A stretch of 10,859 bases of DNA from Lachnospiraceae bacterium (GTDB lineage: Bacteria; Bacillota; Clostridia; Lachnospirales; Lachnospiraceae). Below are positions 1 to 6,546 of the stretch, piece after piece. The first letter of the stretch is position 1, and each line of letters starts with the position of its first letter. Where the stretch lies: NCBI GenBank assembly GCA_017461685.1, contig JAFTXF010000133.1, positions 1 to 10,859 on the forward strand, read 5' to 3'. Both the position numbers and the translations under genes were made by a program. Below the pieces are notes generated by a model. The model saw nothing but the letters and a program-made list of their open reading frames with translations. It had not been told where the DNA came from and made no database searches.

Positions 1-457
1 ACATAATAGCAATACAGCTCATAACGGTTGCCACAGTTTCACCGGAAATGGTAAGCCCCCCAATATGAAACGGACCGAACTTTACAATAGAATTAAAAGA
101 CTTGGTATTAGCACCAAATACAATCAAAGCCATATTCTGTAAGAAATAGCTTACGCCGATAGCTGTAATAAGAACTGCCAAAGAAGATGTGGCATTTCTA
201 AGCGGCTTATATGCGATGCGTTCGATTGTAATGCCAAACACGGTACAAAGTGCCACTGCTACAATAACACCAACTAACGGCGGATATCCCATTGTAGAAA
301 TTATCGTAAATATTATGTAAGCACCAACCATGATAACATCACCATGAGCGAAGTTTAACATTTTGGCAATGCCATAAACCATGGTATAGCCCAACGCAAT
401 AATAGCATAAACGCTGCCCAGGCTGATACCATTGATTAAATATTGTAAGAAATTCAT
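1..457 (-). CDS. livH: Branched-chain amino acid ABC transporter permease LivH, partial (C-terminus beyond the left edge)
   Basis: Translating the minus strand from ATG at 457 gives 152 uninterrupted codons reaching the window edge. The protein begins MNFLQYLINGISLGSVYAII and continues with LGYTMVYGIAKMLNFAHGDV. The second stretch, with its NFAHGD core, is the hallmark N-terminal region of LivH-type permeases. An ERIAYKPLR-type cytoplasmic segment follows, then further hydrophobic spans. Family members have about 290 residues, so roughly half is present. The start is supported by AGGTG six bases upstream. LivH is one of two inner-membrane permeases of the LIV (HAAT family) importer. It would work with the binding lipoprotein encoded just upstream and with LivM, LivG and LivF, which are expected beyond the left edge but not visible here. 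The spacer to livK is 117 bp and contains a hairpin. The exact substrate (Leu/Ile/Val or another amino acid or amide) cannot be told from the sequence. Confidence 0.93.
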   Translation of the reverse strand, partial: MNFLQYLINGISLGSVYAIIALGYTMVYGIAKMLNFAHGDVIMVGAYIIFTIISTMGYPPLVGVIVAVALCTVFGITIERIAYKPLRNATSSLAVLITAIGVSYFLQNMALIVFGANTKSFNSIVKFGPFHIGGLTISGETVATVMSCIAIM

Positions 458-520
458 TCTCGCACCTGTTTATATCACAATCGTGACAATAACCTTTCTT
501 GTTAGAAAATTCTGCAAAAT

Positions 521-544
521 GGGCTACCCTTAACCGGATAGCCC
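521..544 (-). terminator. Hairpin between livK and livH, likely partial terminator or mRNA-end stabiliser
   Basis: Read on the minus strand, GGGCTATCC and GGGTAGCCC form a 9-bp stem (one G-T wobble) closed by a 6-base loop, 31 nt after the livK stop codon. It is followed by ATTTTGCAGAATTTTCT, an interrupted U-rich tract. Since livH follows in the same direction, the likely job is to stop part of the transcripts or protect the 3' end of a livK-only message, so that the binding protein outnumbers the membrane subunits. That role is inferred. The U tract is too weak to predict full termination. Confidence 0.65.
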
Positions 545-574
545 ACTGCATAATTCATAAGCTTCAATCAAAAA

Positions 575-1768
575 TTAGTATGCTACGTATGTACCGTTCT
601 TGATGACCATAGCCTTTGGTGGCTTGGAAACTTCACCGGTAGCCTGCCATGTCATACCTTCACCGGTTAAACCGTCGTATGAGATGTTAACCATAGCTCC
701 CTTAAGAGCTTCACAAATATCGCTAATGCTCATGTCTTCTGTTGCGCCGGCCTTTTCTAATGCTGTTTTCAAAATATACATACCGTCATAAGCATCTGCA
801 GCAAACTGATTTGGCACTTCACCATACATCTGCTGATATTTTGTAACGAAGCTTTGGGTTGCTTCATCAGGTTCATCAGCAACAAATGGTGTTAATAATA
901 CAACGCCTTCTGCTAAAGCTGTATCAAAATTGTCTACACCAAGAATACCATCCATGCCGTCACAGCTAAAGATAATCGGCTTGTAATCCATATCATTTGC
1001 CTGCGTTAAAATTAAAGCGGACTCAGAATAGTAAATAGGTAAGAATAATAATTCAGCGCCTGCTGCTTTTGCCTTCTGCAACTGTACAGAGAAATCGGAC
1101 TTACTGTCAGCTGTGAAAGCTTCTGCTGAAACAATTTCAAATGGTTGATTCTTTGCCTCTTCTGCAAACTTTTCATAGATACCTGTAGAGTATACGTCAG
1201 AACTATCATAGATAACAGCTACCTTGCTTGCCATCTTGTTCTCACCGATATACTGCGCACTTCTGTATCCCTGATTAGGATCGGAGAAACAAACCTGAAA
1301 TACATTTGTCTTATCAGCAATAATGTCAGGTGAAGAACCTGATGGGGTTAACATAAACATATTATCCGTTGCTGCCTCTGCTGATACCGCTGTACTAGGA
1401 CCGGAAGTAACCGGGCCAAGTAAGATTTTCATACCCCAGTCCTTTAATGCATTGTAAGCATTCACTGACTTTTCAGGATTATGCTCATCATCTTCAAAGC
1501 TGAATTCTATCATAGATCCGTTAATACCGCCTGCTGCATTAATTTCATCAACTGCAATCTGCGCACCGTACTGCACTGCTAATCCGTAAATTGCTGCACC
1601 GCCTGTAGTAGGTCCGATACCACCGATTTTCCAAAAGCTGGTTCCATTGGCTGTGTTGGATGCGCCTGCATTATTATTGCCTGCCTGAGTATCACTTCCG
1701 CAAGCTACGGCAGCCAGTGCCAAAACACCTGCCAGGCCGAGTACTAAAAACTTTTTAAATTTCTTCAT
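575..1768 (-). CDS. livK: Branched-chain amino acid ABC transporter substrate-binding lipoprotein
   Basis: The 397-residue protein starts with a lipoprotein signal peptide: a Lys-rich n-region (MKKFKKF), a hydrophobic core, then AVAC with the lipidated cysteine at residue 23. A Ser/Asn/Gly-rich linker of about 20 residues follows, then a periplasmic-binding-protein type I fold (Peripla_BP_6). Family-typical stretches are IGPTTGGAAIYGLAVQYGAQ, IAVDEINAAGGING and the EDDEHNPEKSVNAYN region near residues 92-106. Near the C-terminus, FAADAYDGMYIL also fits the family. The mature protein would be anchored to the outer face of the membrane and deliver a substrate, probably a branched-chain amino acid, to LivH/LivM. 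GAGGAGG lies 8 bases before the ATG, so the start is firm. It is the first gene of the operon and has its own promoter. The lipobox has Ala rather than the more usual Leu at -3. Substrate specificity is not readable here. Confidence 0.93.
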   Translation of the reverse strand: MKKFKKFLVLGLAGVLALAAVACGSDTQAGNNNAGASNTANGTSFWKIGGIGPTTGGAAIYGLAVQYGAQIAVDEINAAGGINGSMIEFSFEDDEHNPEKSVNAYNALKDWGMKILLGPVTSGPSTAVSAEAATDNMFMLTPSGSSPDIIADKTNVFQVCFSDPNQGYRSAQYIGENKMASKVAVIYDSSDVYSTGIYEKFAEEAKNQPFEIVSAEAFTADSKSDFSVQLQKAKAAGAELLFLPIYYSESALILTQANDMDYKPIIFSCDGMDGILGVDNFDTALAEGVVLLTPFVADEPDEATQSFVTKYQQMYGEVPNQFAADAYDGMYILKTALEKAGATEDMSISDICEALKGAMVNISYDGLTGEGMTWQATGEVSKPPKAMVIKNGTYVAY

Positions 1769-1790
1769 AACATTTTCCTCCTCAAATGAA

Positions 1791-1819
1791 TTATTCTAAA
1801 AATCAGTCAATTAGAATAA
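1791..1819 (-). promoter_or_regulatory. Inverted repeat in the livK leader (candidate operator or leader stem)
   Basis: TTATTCTAA (1791-1799) and TTAGAATAA (1811-1819) are a perfect 9-bp inverted repeat around an 11-base spacer. With the promoter predicted at 1831-1858, it falls at about +5 to +35 of the transcript, just ahead of the ribosome binding site at 1777-1783. It could be a repressor operator or an AU-rich leader hairpin. No regulator is identifiable from it, and AT-rich DNA produces such repeats fairly often. Confidence 0.35.
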
Positions 1820-1830
1820 CTATGTCCTGT

Positions 1831-1858
1831 ATTTTATCATTATTTTATAAAATGTCAA
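1831..1858 (-). promoter_or_regulatory. Sigma-A-type promoter of the livKH operon
   Basis: On the minus strand a perfect TTGACA (-35, 1853-1858) is separated by 16 bp from TAAAAT (-10, 1831-1836). TG sits one base ahead of the -10 box, so it is also an extended -10. Transcription would begin near 1824 and give a leader of about 55 nt before the livK ATG. Nothing recognisable lies in the remaining spacer between this promoter and the hairpin at 1975. Confidence 0.75.
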
Positions 1859-1974
1859 TATGACTTTTCCAGAAATCCGATAAATAAGGCCTCTTTTCAA
1901 TATATTGGTTAAAAAACATCAATGTAGAATTGCGATATTTTTGTACGCTTTTACGACTTTTTGTGTATCAACGT

Positions 1975-2012
1975 TATAAAACCCAACCCGCATTTACGAG
2001 TCAGGTTTTATA
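1975..2012 (-). terminator. Terminator of the rhamnosidase gene
   Basis: A 16-bp stem (1975-1990 with 1997-2012) closes a 6-base loop, starting 5 nt after the rhamnosidase stop codon. On the minus strand every position pairs if G-U is allowed. On the plus strand the wobbles become C-A mismatches, so the hairpin is directional. The 3' arm ends in GGGTTTTAT, which provides the U-rich side. Confidence 0.75.
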
Positions 2013-2017
2013 GACTA

Positions 2018-4615
2018 CTACACTTCATGTTTCCCTGCTGTCAATACAAGCTCTTCTTCCTTCCATGGCACTTTTACAACAGCTTCCGTATCAAACGGTA
2101 CCTTTACATACAGGCGATAGCCATCCTGTTCTGCTGCCTTTTGCCACTTCACACAAATCTTGCCTTTCGGGGAGTCGTACTGCATATCCACATAAGTAAA
2201 GCGTTCGCTGAACTCCGGTTCTACATGAAAGCTCTTAAATCCATTTTCTCTTAACGTCAGACCACAGATGTTTTCATACATCCACTGAGCAATACTTCCA
2301 AAAGTGTAATGATTCAGGGAGTTCATACCTGTACCGGAAATCTTGCCATCCGGCAATACAGAATTCCAACGCTCCCAAATAGTAGTTGCACCCATATCCA
2401 CTTCATACAGCCAGCTTGGGAAATCATTCTGGAATAAAAGCTCATATGCAGCTTCGCTGTGGCCTTCCTCTGAAAGCACTTTACAAAGGAACGGAGTTCC
2501 TACAAAGCCTGTATTTAAATGCATGTTATTTTTCTTGAGCAGTTCCACAAGTCCTTCTGCGATGCTTGCACGATGTTCTTCTTTTACCAAATCCATTTCC
2601 AACGCTAGAACATGTGCTGTCTGAGTCTGTATCACGCTCTTACCATCCTGTGTATAGTAGGCTTCCTGAATTGCTTCCTTGGCACGGTCGCTGATTCCCT
2701 GATAATAAACTGCATCCTTTTCCTCACCCAGTACCTGTGCAGCCTTTGCAAGCAGCTCTGAGGAGTATTTCAGATAAGCAGAAGCCACCAAAGTAACATC
2801 TGTTCCGCCAAATCGATTATCCTTTTGATCCGGATCACCATCTAAGGCCAACCAGTCACCAAAACGGAAACCGCTATCCCAAAGTCCTGTAGGACCTACA
2901 TTGGTACTTACTACCCAATCAACCCAAGCCTTCATACTTGGATACTGCTGCTCTAAAATATATTTATCACCATAGTGGGTGTACATAGTCCAAGGCATAA
3001 TAACTGCTGCATCTCCCCATGCACAAGATCCCCACCAGAAAGAAGAGCTTGGCGGTTCTATCTTAATAAAGGACGGAACCGTATGTCCCACCATTCCGTT
3101 ACGATCCTTCTGTTCTACCCACAAATCTCGTAAATATTTGGTGTAAAAAGCATAAGTGTCCATGTTATAGCTGGCTGTTTTACAGAACATCTGGGCATCA
3201 CCGGTCCAGCCCATACGCTCATTACGCTGCGGACAATCTGTAGGTACATCCAGGAAATTATCCTTCTGACTCCATTTTGCATTTGCATATAATCGGTTAA
3301 TGCGTGCATCGGAAGTGGTAATCCAGCCGGTTTCCTCTAAATCAGAGTATACCGCGCAGCCTTCAAAATCCTCCAGACAAAGAGGCTTTGTATTGCCTTC
3401 GATCTTTACATATTGAAAGCCATAGAACGTAAAGTGTGGCTCTACGATCTGTTCTGTTCCGTCAGAAATATAAACATACTGTGCTTTCGCTGTTCTTAAA
3501 TTCGCATTATAAAAACAGTCATCCTGTAAAATTTCTCCATGGCTCAACGTAATAATAGTTCCGGCAGGCTCATGAACCTTCATTCTGACCCATCCGGCCA
3601 TATTCTGACCCATATCTAATACGATTTCTCCTGCAGGGGTATGAATAAAAGCAACCGGTTTTACCTTTTCTTTTACTACAACAGGGAGAGAAAGTCTGTC
3701 TTCTAATTTGCCCAAATACGGATGTGTAGGTACATTTACCTTTATATCCTCTATCACTGTCATATGATCCCAATCCTTGTCACAATAAGAAGCCTCGGAC
3801 CAATCCTTTATTACCTTTCGCTGGTCAAACACCTCTCCATCATAAATACTGTCCTCAAGAATAGGAGAAGGTGTACATTTCCAGGAATCATCTGTCAGTA
3901 TGATCTCCTCTGTGCCATCCTCATACATCAGACGCAGCTCTGCCTTCAATACATAATCATCCATATAAGGCTCTGTATGCAAAGCACCTGATGCACCAAA
4001 TTTGCCTTTCGCCCAGCCATTACCCATCATAAGACCAAGAGCATTGTCTCCTGCGGACAGCATATCGGTCAAATCATAGGTATAAATCTGTACCAGACGG
4101 TCAACTCCGGTACATCCCGGTGCAAAAAAGTCTTCACCTACTCTTTTGCCATTGACCTCCAGCCAGTACAAGCCAAGTCCTGTTATGTAAAGTCTTGCTT
4201 TCTCTATCTTTTTGTCAAGTTGGAAGGCCTTTCTGATATACGGGCTGATTTTTGGGTCCTCCCAAGGGGTAGTGATCCATTCACCGAGAAGCTCTTCTTC
4301 TCTCTTACCTGTCTCAAAATAATTGACTTCTGATTTGGCAGAATCTCCGGCATCTCCCCATACCTCTACCGTCCAGTAATATGCTGTACGAGGTTTTAGC
4401 GCTATAGGGAGCTTTACACCGGTACTGTCCGGATTTTCAGACGGGTCACTGACGTAAATAAGCTCTTTCATTTCCTTGTTCAACGCCACCTGTACCTGTG
4501 CCCGTACCTGTTTTATGGACCGATCACTGTCTGCGATCCAGGACACAACCGCATTTTCCATTGCAAATCCAAGGGGATTTATTATATGATTGGTTTTACA
4601 TTTTAAGATTTCCAC
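2018..4615 (-). CDS. Alpha-L-rhamnosidase, glycoside hydrolase family 78
   Basis: It hydrolyses terminal alpha-L-rhamnose from glycosides or oligosaccharides by an inverting mechanism (GH78 family knowledge). The longest open frame encodes 875 residues and begins at ATG 4645. The favoured start is GTG 4615, giving 865 residues, because GGAGG lies 8 bases before it while the upstream ATG has no ribosome site and sits at the predicted transcription start. Positions below count from the longer frame. Residues 1-110 form a fibronectin-like N-terminal region. Beta-sandwich domains follow to about 440, with GLGLYWLEVNGKRVG near 156-170. The (alpha/alpha)6 catalytic barrel covers about 440-790. The signature DVPTDCPQRNERMGWTGD spans 466-483 and contains the conserved acidic residues, including the presumed general acid E476. 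GATTIWERW at 752-760 holds the presumed base E758. A C-terminal beta domain ends the protein. No signal peptide is seen, so it is probably cytoplasmic and acts on imported substrates. The divergent AraC gene is the likely regulator. Exact substrate unknown. Confidence 0.93.
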   Translation of the reverse strand: MEILKCKTNHIINPLGFAMENAVVSWIADSDRSIKQVRAQVQVALNKEMKELIYVSDPSENPDSTGVKLPIALKPRTAYYWTVEVWGDAGDSAKSEVNYFETGKREEELLGEWITTPWEDPKISPYIRKAFQLDKKIEKARLYITGLGLYWLEVNGKRVGEDFFAPGCTGVDRLVQIYTYDLTDMLSAGDNALGLMMGNGWAKGKFGASGALHTEPYMDDYVLKAELRLMYEDGTEEIILTDDSWKCTPSPILEDSIYDGEVFDQRKVIKDWSEASYCDKDWDHMTVIEDIKVNVPTHPYLGKLEDRLSLPVVVKEKVKPVAFIHTPAGEIVLDMGQNMAGWVRMKVHEPAGTIITLSHGEILQDDCFYNANLRTAKAQYVYISDGTEQIVEPHFTFYGFQYVKIEGNTKPLCLEDFEGCAVYSDLEETGWITTSDARINRLYANAKWSQKDNFLDVPTDCPQRNERMGWTGDAQMFCKTASYNMDTYAFYTKYLRDLWVEQKDRNGMVGHTVPSFIKIEPPSSSFWWGSCAWGDAAVIMPWTMYTHYGDKYILEQQYPSMKAWVDWVVSTNVGPTGLWDSGFRFGDWLALDGDPDQKDNRFGGTDVTLVASAYLKYSSELLAKAAQVLGEEKDAVYYQGISDRAKEAIQEAYYTQDGKSVIQTQTAHVLALEMDLVKEEHRASIAEGLVELLKKNNMHLNTGFVGTPFLCKVLSEEGHSEAAYELLFQNDFPSWLYEVDMGATTIWERWNSVLPDGKISGTGMNSLNHYTFGSIAQWMYENICGLTLRENGFKSFHVEPEFSERFTYVDMQYDSPKGKICVKWQKAAEQDGYRLYVKVPFDTEAVVKVPWKEEELVLTAGKHEV

Positions 4616-4623
4616 GTTCACAA

Positions 4624-4628
4624 CCTCC
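4624..4628 (-). promoter_or_regulatory. Ribosome binding site that fixes the rhamnosidase start at GTG 4615
   Basis: GGAGG on the minus strand is followed by 8 bases and GTG GAA ATC. It lies inside the longer open frame that begins at ATG 4645, which has no Shine-Dalgarno sequence of its own. The site therefore argues for a protein starting (M)EILKCKTNH. Confidence 0.7.
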
Positions 4629-4638
4629 AATACATCTA

Positions 4639-4668
4639 TTGACATTATTATAAATCCGGTGCTATATT
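4639..4668 (+). promoter_or_regulatory. Promoter of the divergent AraC-family gene
   Basis: A perfect TTGACA (4639-4644) is followed after 18 bp by TATATT (4663-4668), one base from consensus. It lies about 40 bp ahead of the ATG at 4710. The same DNA carries the rhamnosidase promoter on the other strand. Confidence 0.6.
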
Positions 4669-4676
4669 AGAATCAA
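4647..4676 (-). promoter_or_regulatory. Promoter of the rhamnosidase gene
   Basis: On the minus strand TTGATT (-35, 4671-4676, 4 of 6 matches) is followed after 18 bp by a perfect TATAAT (-10, 4647-4652). Transcription would begin near 4640, which places ATG 4645 outside the message and GTG 4615 about 25 nt into it. The weak -35 box is what an activator-dependent promoter would show. Activation by the neighbouring AraC protein is inferred. Confidence 0.6.
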
Positions 4677-4709
4677 CCACCATATTTCGCAATAATTAGG
4701 GGTGAATTT

Positions 4710-5561
4710 ATGACACTGAAAGAATACAATGATTTTGTAAATGCACAAAAGATTTTAGTAGAAATTCACGATAAACCAAAGGTACGATATCACAATCATG
4801 AATTTCTGGAATTGACCTACGTTCTGGACGGAAGCGCCAAGCATACTGCCGAAGAACACTCTACCGTGATTTCCAAAGGTGACTTTTTCATAATTGACTA
4901 TCATAAATACCACAAATATCAGCAAATCGGAACAACTCCTTTTACTGTTATGAACTGCTTATTTTTGCCTTCTTTGATCGATGAGACTCTGGCTGGCTGC
5001 GAGCAGTTGTCCGAAGTAGTTAAGCACTACCTTATTAAGCTGGACTTTTATCAGTTGAAAGATCATCCAACCAATTTTATCTATCATGATGATAATGGTC
5101 ATATTGGGGCTTTGTTTCAGGAAGTATATGCCGAATATTCCCGTAAGCCCATTGGTTATCTTGAGACTATTCGCAGCTATCTCATACTGATTCTGATCCA
5201 TATTATGCGCCAGATCAAGTTGCCGGGCAGTTCCGATACCGGCAATGAAATGGTACGTTTTATTGCAGATTACGTAGATAAAAATTATGCCGATAAAATC
5301 TCCCTTCAAGAAATTTCAGGCAAATACAACTACTCACTGGCTCATGTCAGTGCACTCTTTAAGTCAGAGATGGGCATGACCTTTCAGGAATACACACAAT
5401 CTGTACGCATCAAAGAAAGCTGCCGCCTTTTGATTAACACTTCCAAAAAGGTGGCTGAGATTGCCACCCTGGTTGGTTACACCAATATTAAATTTTTTAA
5501 TGAGGTGTTCAAGCGGGAGATGAAGATGACGCCCCGGGAATTCCGGAGCGTGTATAAATAG
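4710..5561 (+). CDS. AraC-family transcriptional regulator, probable regulator of the rhamnosidase
   Basis: The 283-residue protein has the usual AraC/XylS size and layout. An N-terminal cupin-like sensor domain (about 20-110) includes VRYHNHEFLELTYVLDG, with histidines at 28 and 30, and ISKGDFFIIDYHKYHKY. A linker of helices follows. The C-terminal DNA-binding domain (about 182-283) has two helix-turn-helix units: LQEISGKYNYSLAHVSALFK near 199-218 and VAEIATLVGYTNIKFFNEVF near 248-267. It ends with the family signature MTPREFRSVYK. AGGGGTG upstream of the ATG supports the start. It is divergent from the alpha-L-rhamnosidase gene, sharing about 95 bp of control DNA. Activation of that gene in response to rhamnose or a rhamnosyl sugar is the natural inference, but the ligand is not visible in the sequence. 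Confidence 0.9.
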   Translation: MTLKEYNDFVNAQKILVEIHDKPKVRYHNHEFLELTYVLDGSAKHTAEEHSTVISKGDFFIIDYHKYHKYQQIGTTPFTVMNCLFLPSLIDETLAGCEQLSEVVKHYLIKLDFYQLKDHPTNFIYHDDNGHIGALFQEVYAEYSRKPIGYLETIRSYLILILIHIMRQIKLPGSSDTGNEMVRFIADYVDKNYADKISLQEISGKYNYSLAHVSALFKSEMGMTFQEYTQSVRIKESCRLLINTSKKVAEIATLVGYTNIKFFNEVFKREMKMTPREFRSVYK

Positions 5562-5580
5562 TCCATATATTTATTTTACG

Positions 5581-5613
5581 GGCCGAATTTTGATTATAAA
5601 ATCCGGCCTTTTT
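5581..5613 (+). terminator. Terminator of the first AraC-family gene
   Basis: GGCCGAATTTT (5581-5591) pairs with AAAATCCGGCC (5598-5608) with one A-C mismatch and a 6-base loop. TTTTT follows at 5609-5613. It lies 20 nt after the stop codon and is a standard Rho-independent terminator separating the two AraC genes. Confidence 0.85.
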
Positions 5614-5615
5614 AT

Positions 5616-5644
5616 TTGTTTCTGATAAAAAAACACTATACAAT
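5616..5644 (+). promoter_or_regulatory. Probable promoter of the AraC-MATE pair
   Basis: TTGTTT (5616-5621) and TACAAT (5639-5644, 5 of 6 matches) are 17 bp apart, directly after the preceding terminator. The gene start at 5677 follows a near-perfect AAAGGAGG (5663-5670). The -35 box is weak, as often seen where an activator helps. Confidence 0.5.
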
Positions 5645-5676
5645 AGTAAAAGAATCTTCCTCAAAGGAGGTGTGTA

Positions 5677-6546
5677 ATGAAATATACCGTTTTGCTCAAC
5701 GCATGTTATCACCGGACCCGGTGGATCTCCGATATTGTCTGTCCCATGCACATTCAAAAGACCATGGAGATTATTATCGTCACCGATGGCTTGCTGAAAA
5801 TGAATATTAAAGGCCGGGAATATCATATTCCCGCGGGTTCCGCTGTTTTTGCAGAGCCCTTTGATCCCCATTCCTTCCAATCAGATCAGCCCAACAAGTG
5901 CATTGTCCTGGAATTTTCCCCAGACCTCCACGAAATTTTCTGGAAGTGGTTGGAAACTCATGACGCCCAGGACCGCATGATCTCCCTGCCTGACAAAACC
6001 TACGCCTATCTTTTGTCCCTGATTCCCCCGGAAACACAGGTCTATCAGGGGCTCGACACCTCTCATTTGCAGGCAATCCTCATGCCCCTGTGCCATGCTT
6101 TTTTACAGGGATGTTCCTTTGAGGAGACGCCCCGCAAAAAGCACAGCGACCTTCTCCTGCAGGCACTGGATATCATTACCAAAACGCCGCCGGAGACCCT
6201 TTCACTGAAGACTGTTGCCAAACAGCTAGGTATTCGGCCCGACAGTCTGAGCCGAATCTTTGTTGAACAGTCCGACGTAACCTTTCATAGTTATGTTCAG
6301 AACCTACGCATTTGCAGTGCCTGCGCCCTTTTGTGTCAGGGCGTTCCCATCACCGAAGCCGCTTATCAGGCCGGCTTTGGGAGTATTTGCAGCTTTAACA
6401 GGGTCTTCAAGCAAATCATGGACTGCACCCCACGGGAATTCATCAGGCAAAATGACCGAGATGAACGCTTTTCTGACAGGGAACTGACTGAGCCCTGTGT
6501 GAATTACATCTATGTACGAAAGGAACCTCAAAATGATGAAACATAA
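5677..6546 (+). CDS. AraC-family transcriptional regulator, linked to a MATE transporter
   Basis: The 289-residue protein has an N-terminal cupin-like domain (about 15-80), including MEIIIVTDGLLKMNIKGREY and IPAGSAVFAEPFDPHSFQ, where the histidine and aspartate lie in typical sensor-barrel positions. The C-terminal AraC DNA-binding domain spans about 160-257. Its first helix-turn-helix lies near 177-197 (LKTVAKQLGIRPDSLSRIF), the second near 225-247 (ITEAAYQAGFGSICSFNRVF), followed by the CTPREF signature. About 30 polar residues extend past that motif, more than usual. The start is firm: AAAGGAGG sits six bases upstream. Its last 14 bases overlap the start of the MATE gene, implying co-transcription and probably coupled translation, so it likely controls that exporter. 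Ligand unknown. The gene looks richer in G+C than the preceding AraC gene, and the two proteins differ enough not to be a recent duplication. Confidence 0.9.
   Translation: MKYTVLLNACYHRTRWISDIVCPMHIQKTMEIIIVTDGLLKMNIKGREYHIPAGSAVFAEPFDPHSFQSDQPNKCIVLEFSPDLHEIFWKWLETHDAQDRMISLPDKTYAYLLSLIPPETQVYQGLDTSHLQAILMPLCHAFLQGCSFEETPRKKHSDLLLQALDIITKTPPETLSLKTVAKQLGIRPDSLSRIFVEQSDVTFHSYVQNLRICSACALLCQGVPITEAAYQAGFGSICSFNRVFKQIMDCTPREFIRQNDRDERFSDRELTEPCVNYIYVRKEPQNDET

Noticed and set aside
506..520. CodY-like box (AAAATTCTGCAAAAT) downstream of the livK hairpin
   Set aside because: It differs from the CodY consensus at four of 15 positions and lies after livK instead of at the promoter. AT-rich DNA gives such matches by chance.
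339..551. 70-residue minus-strand open frame
   Set aside because: It overlaps the start of livH and the livK-livH hairpin in another frame; livH has clear family sequence, this frame has none.
1961..2254. 97-residue plus-strand open frame
   Set aside because: It is antisense to the rhamnosidase terminator and 3' end, has no ribosome site and no recognisable domain.
4959..5309. 116-residue minus-strand open frame
   Set aside because: It is antisense to the first AraC gene, with no ribosome binding site or family features.
5509..5880. 123-residue minus-strand open frame
   Set aside because: It runs across the end of one AraC gene, a clear terminator and the start of the next; it has no family resemblance.
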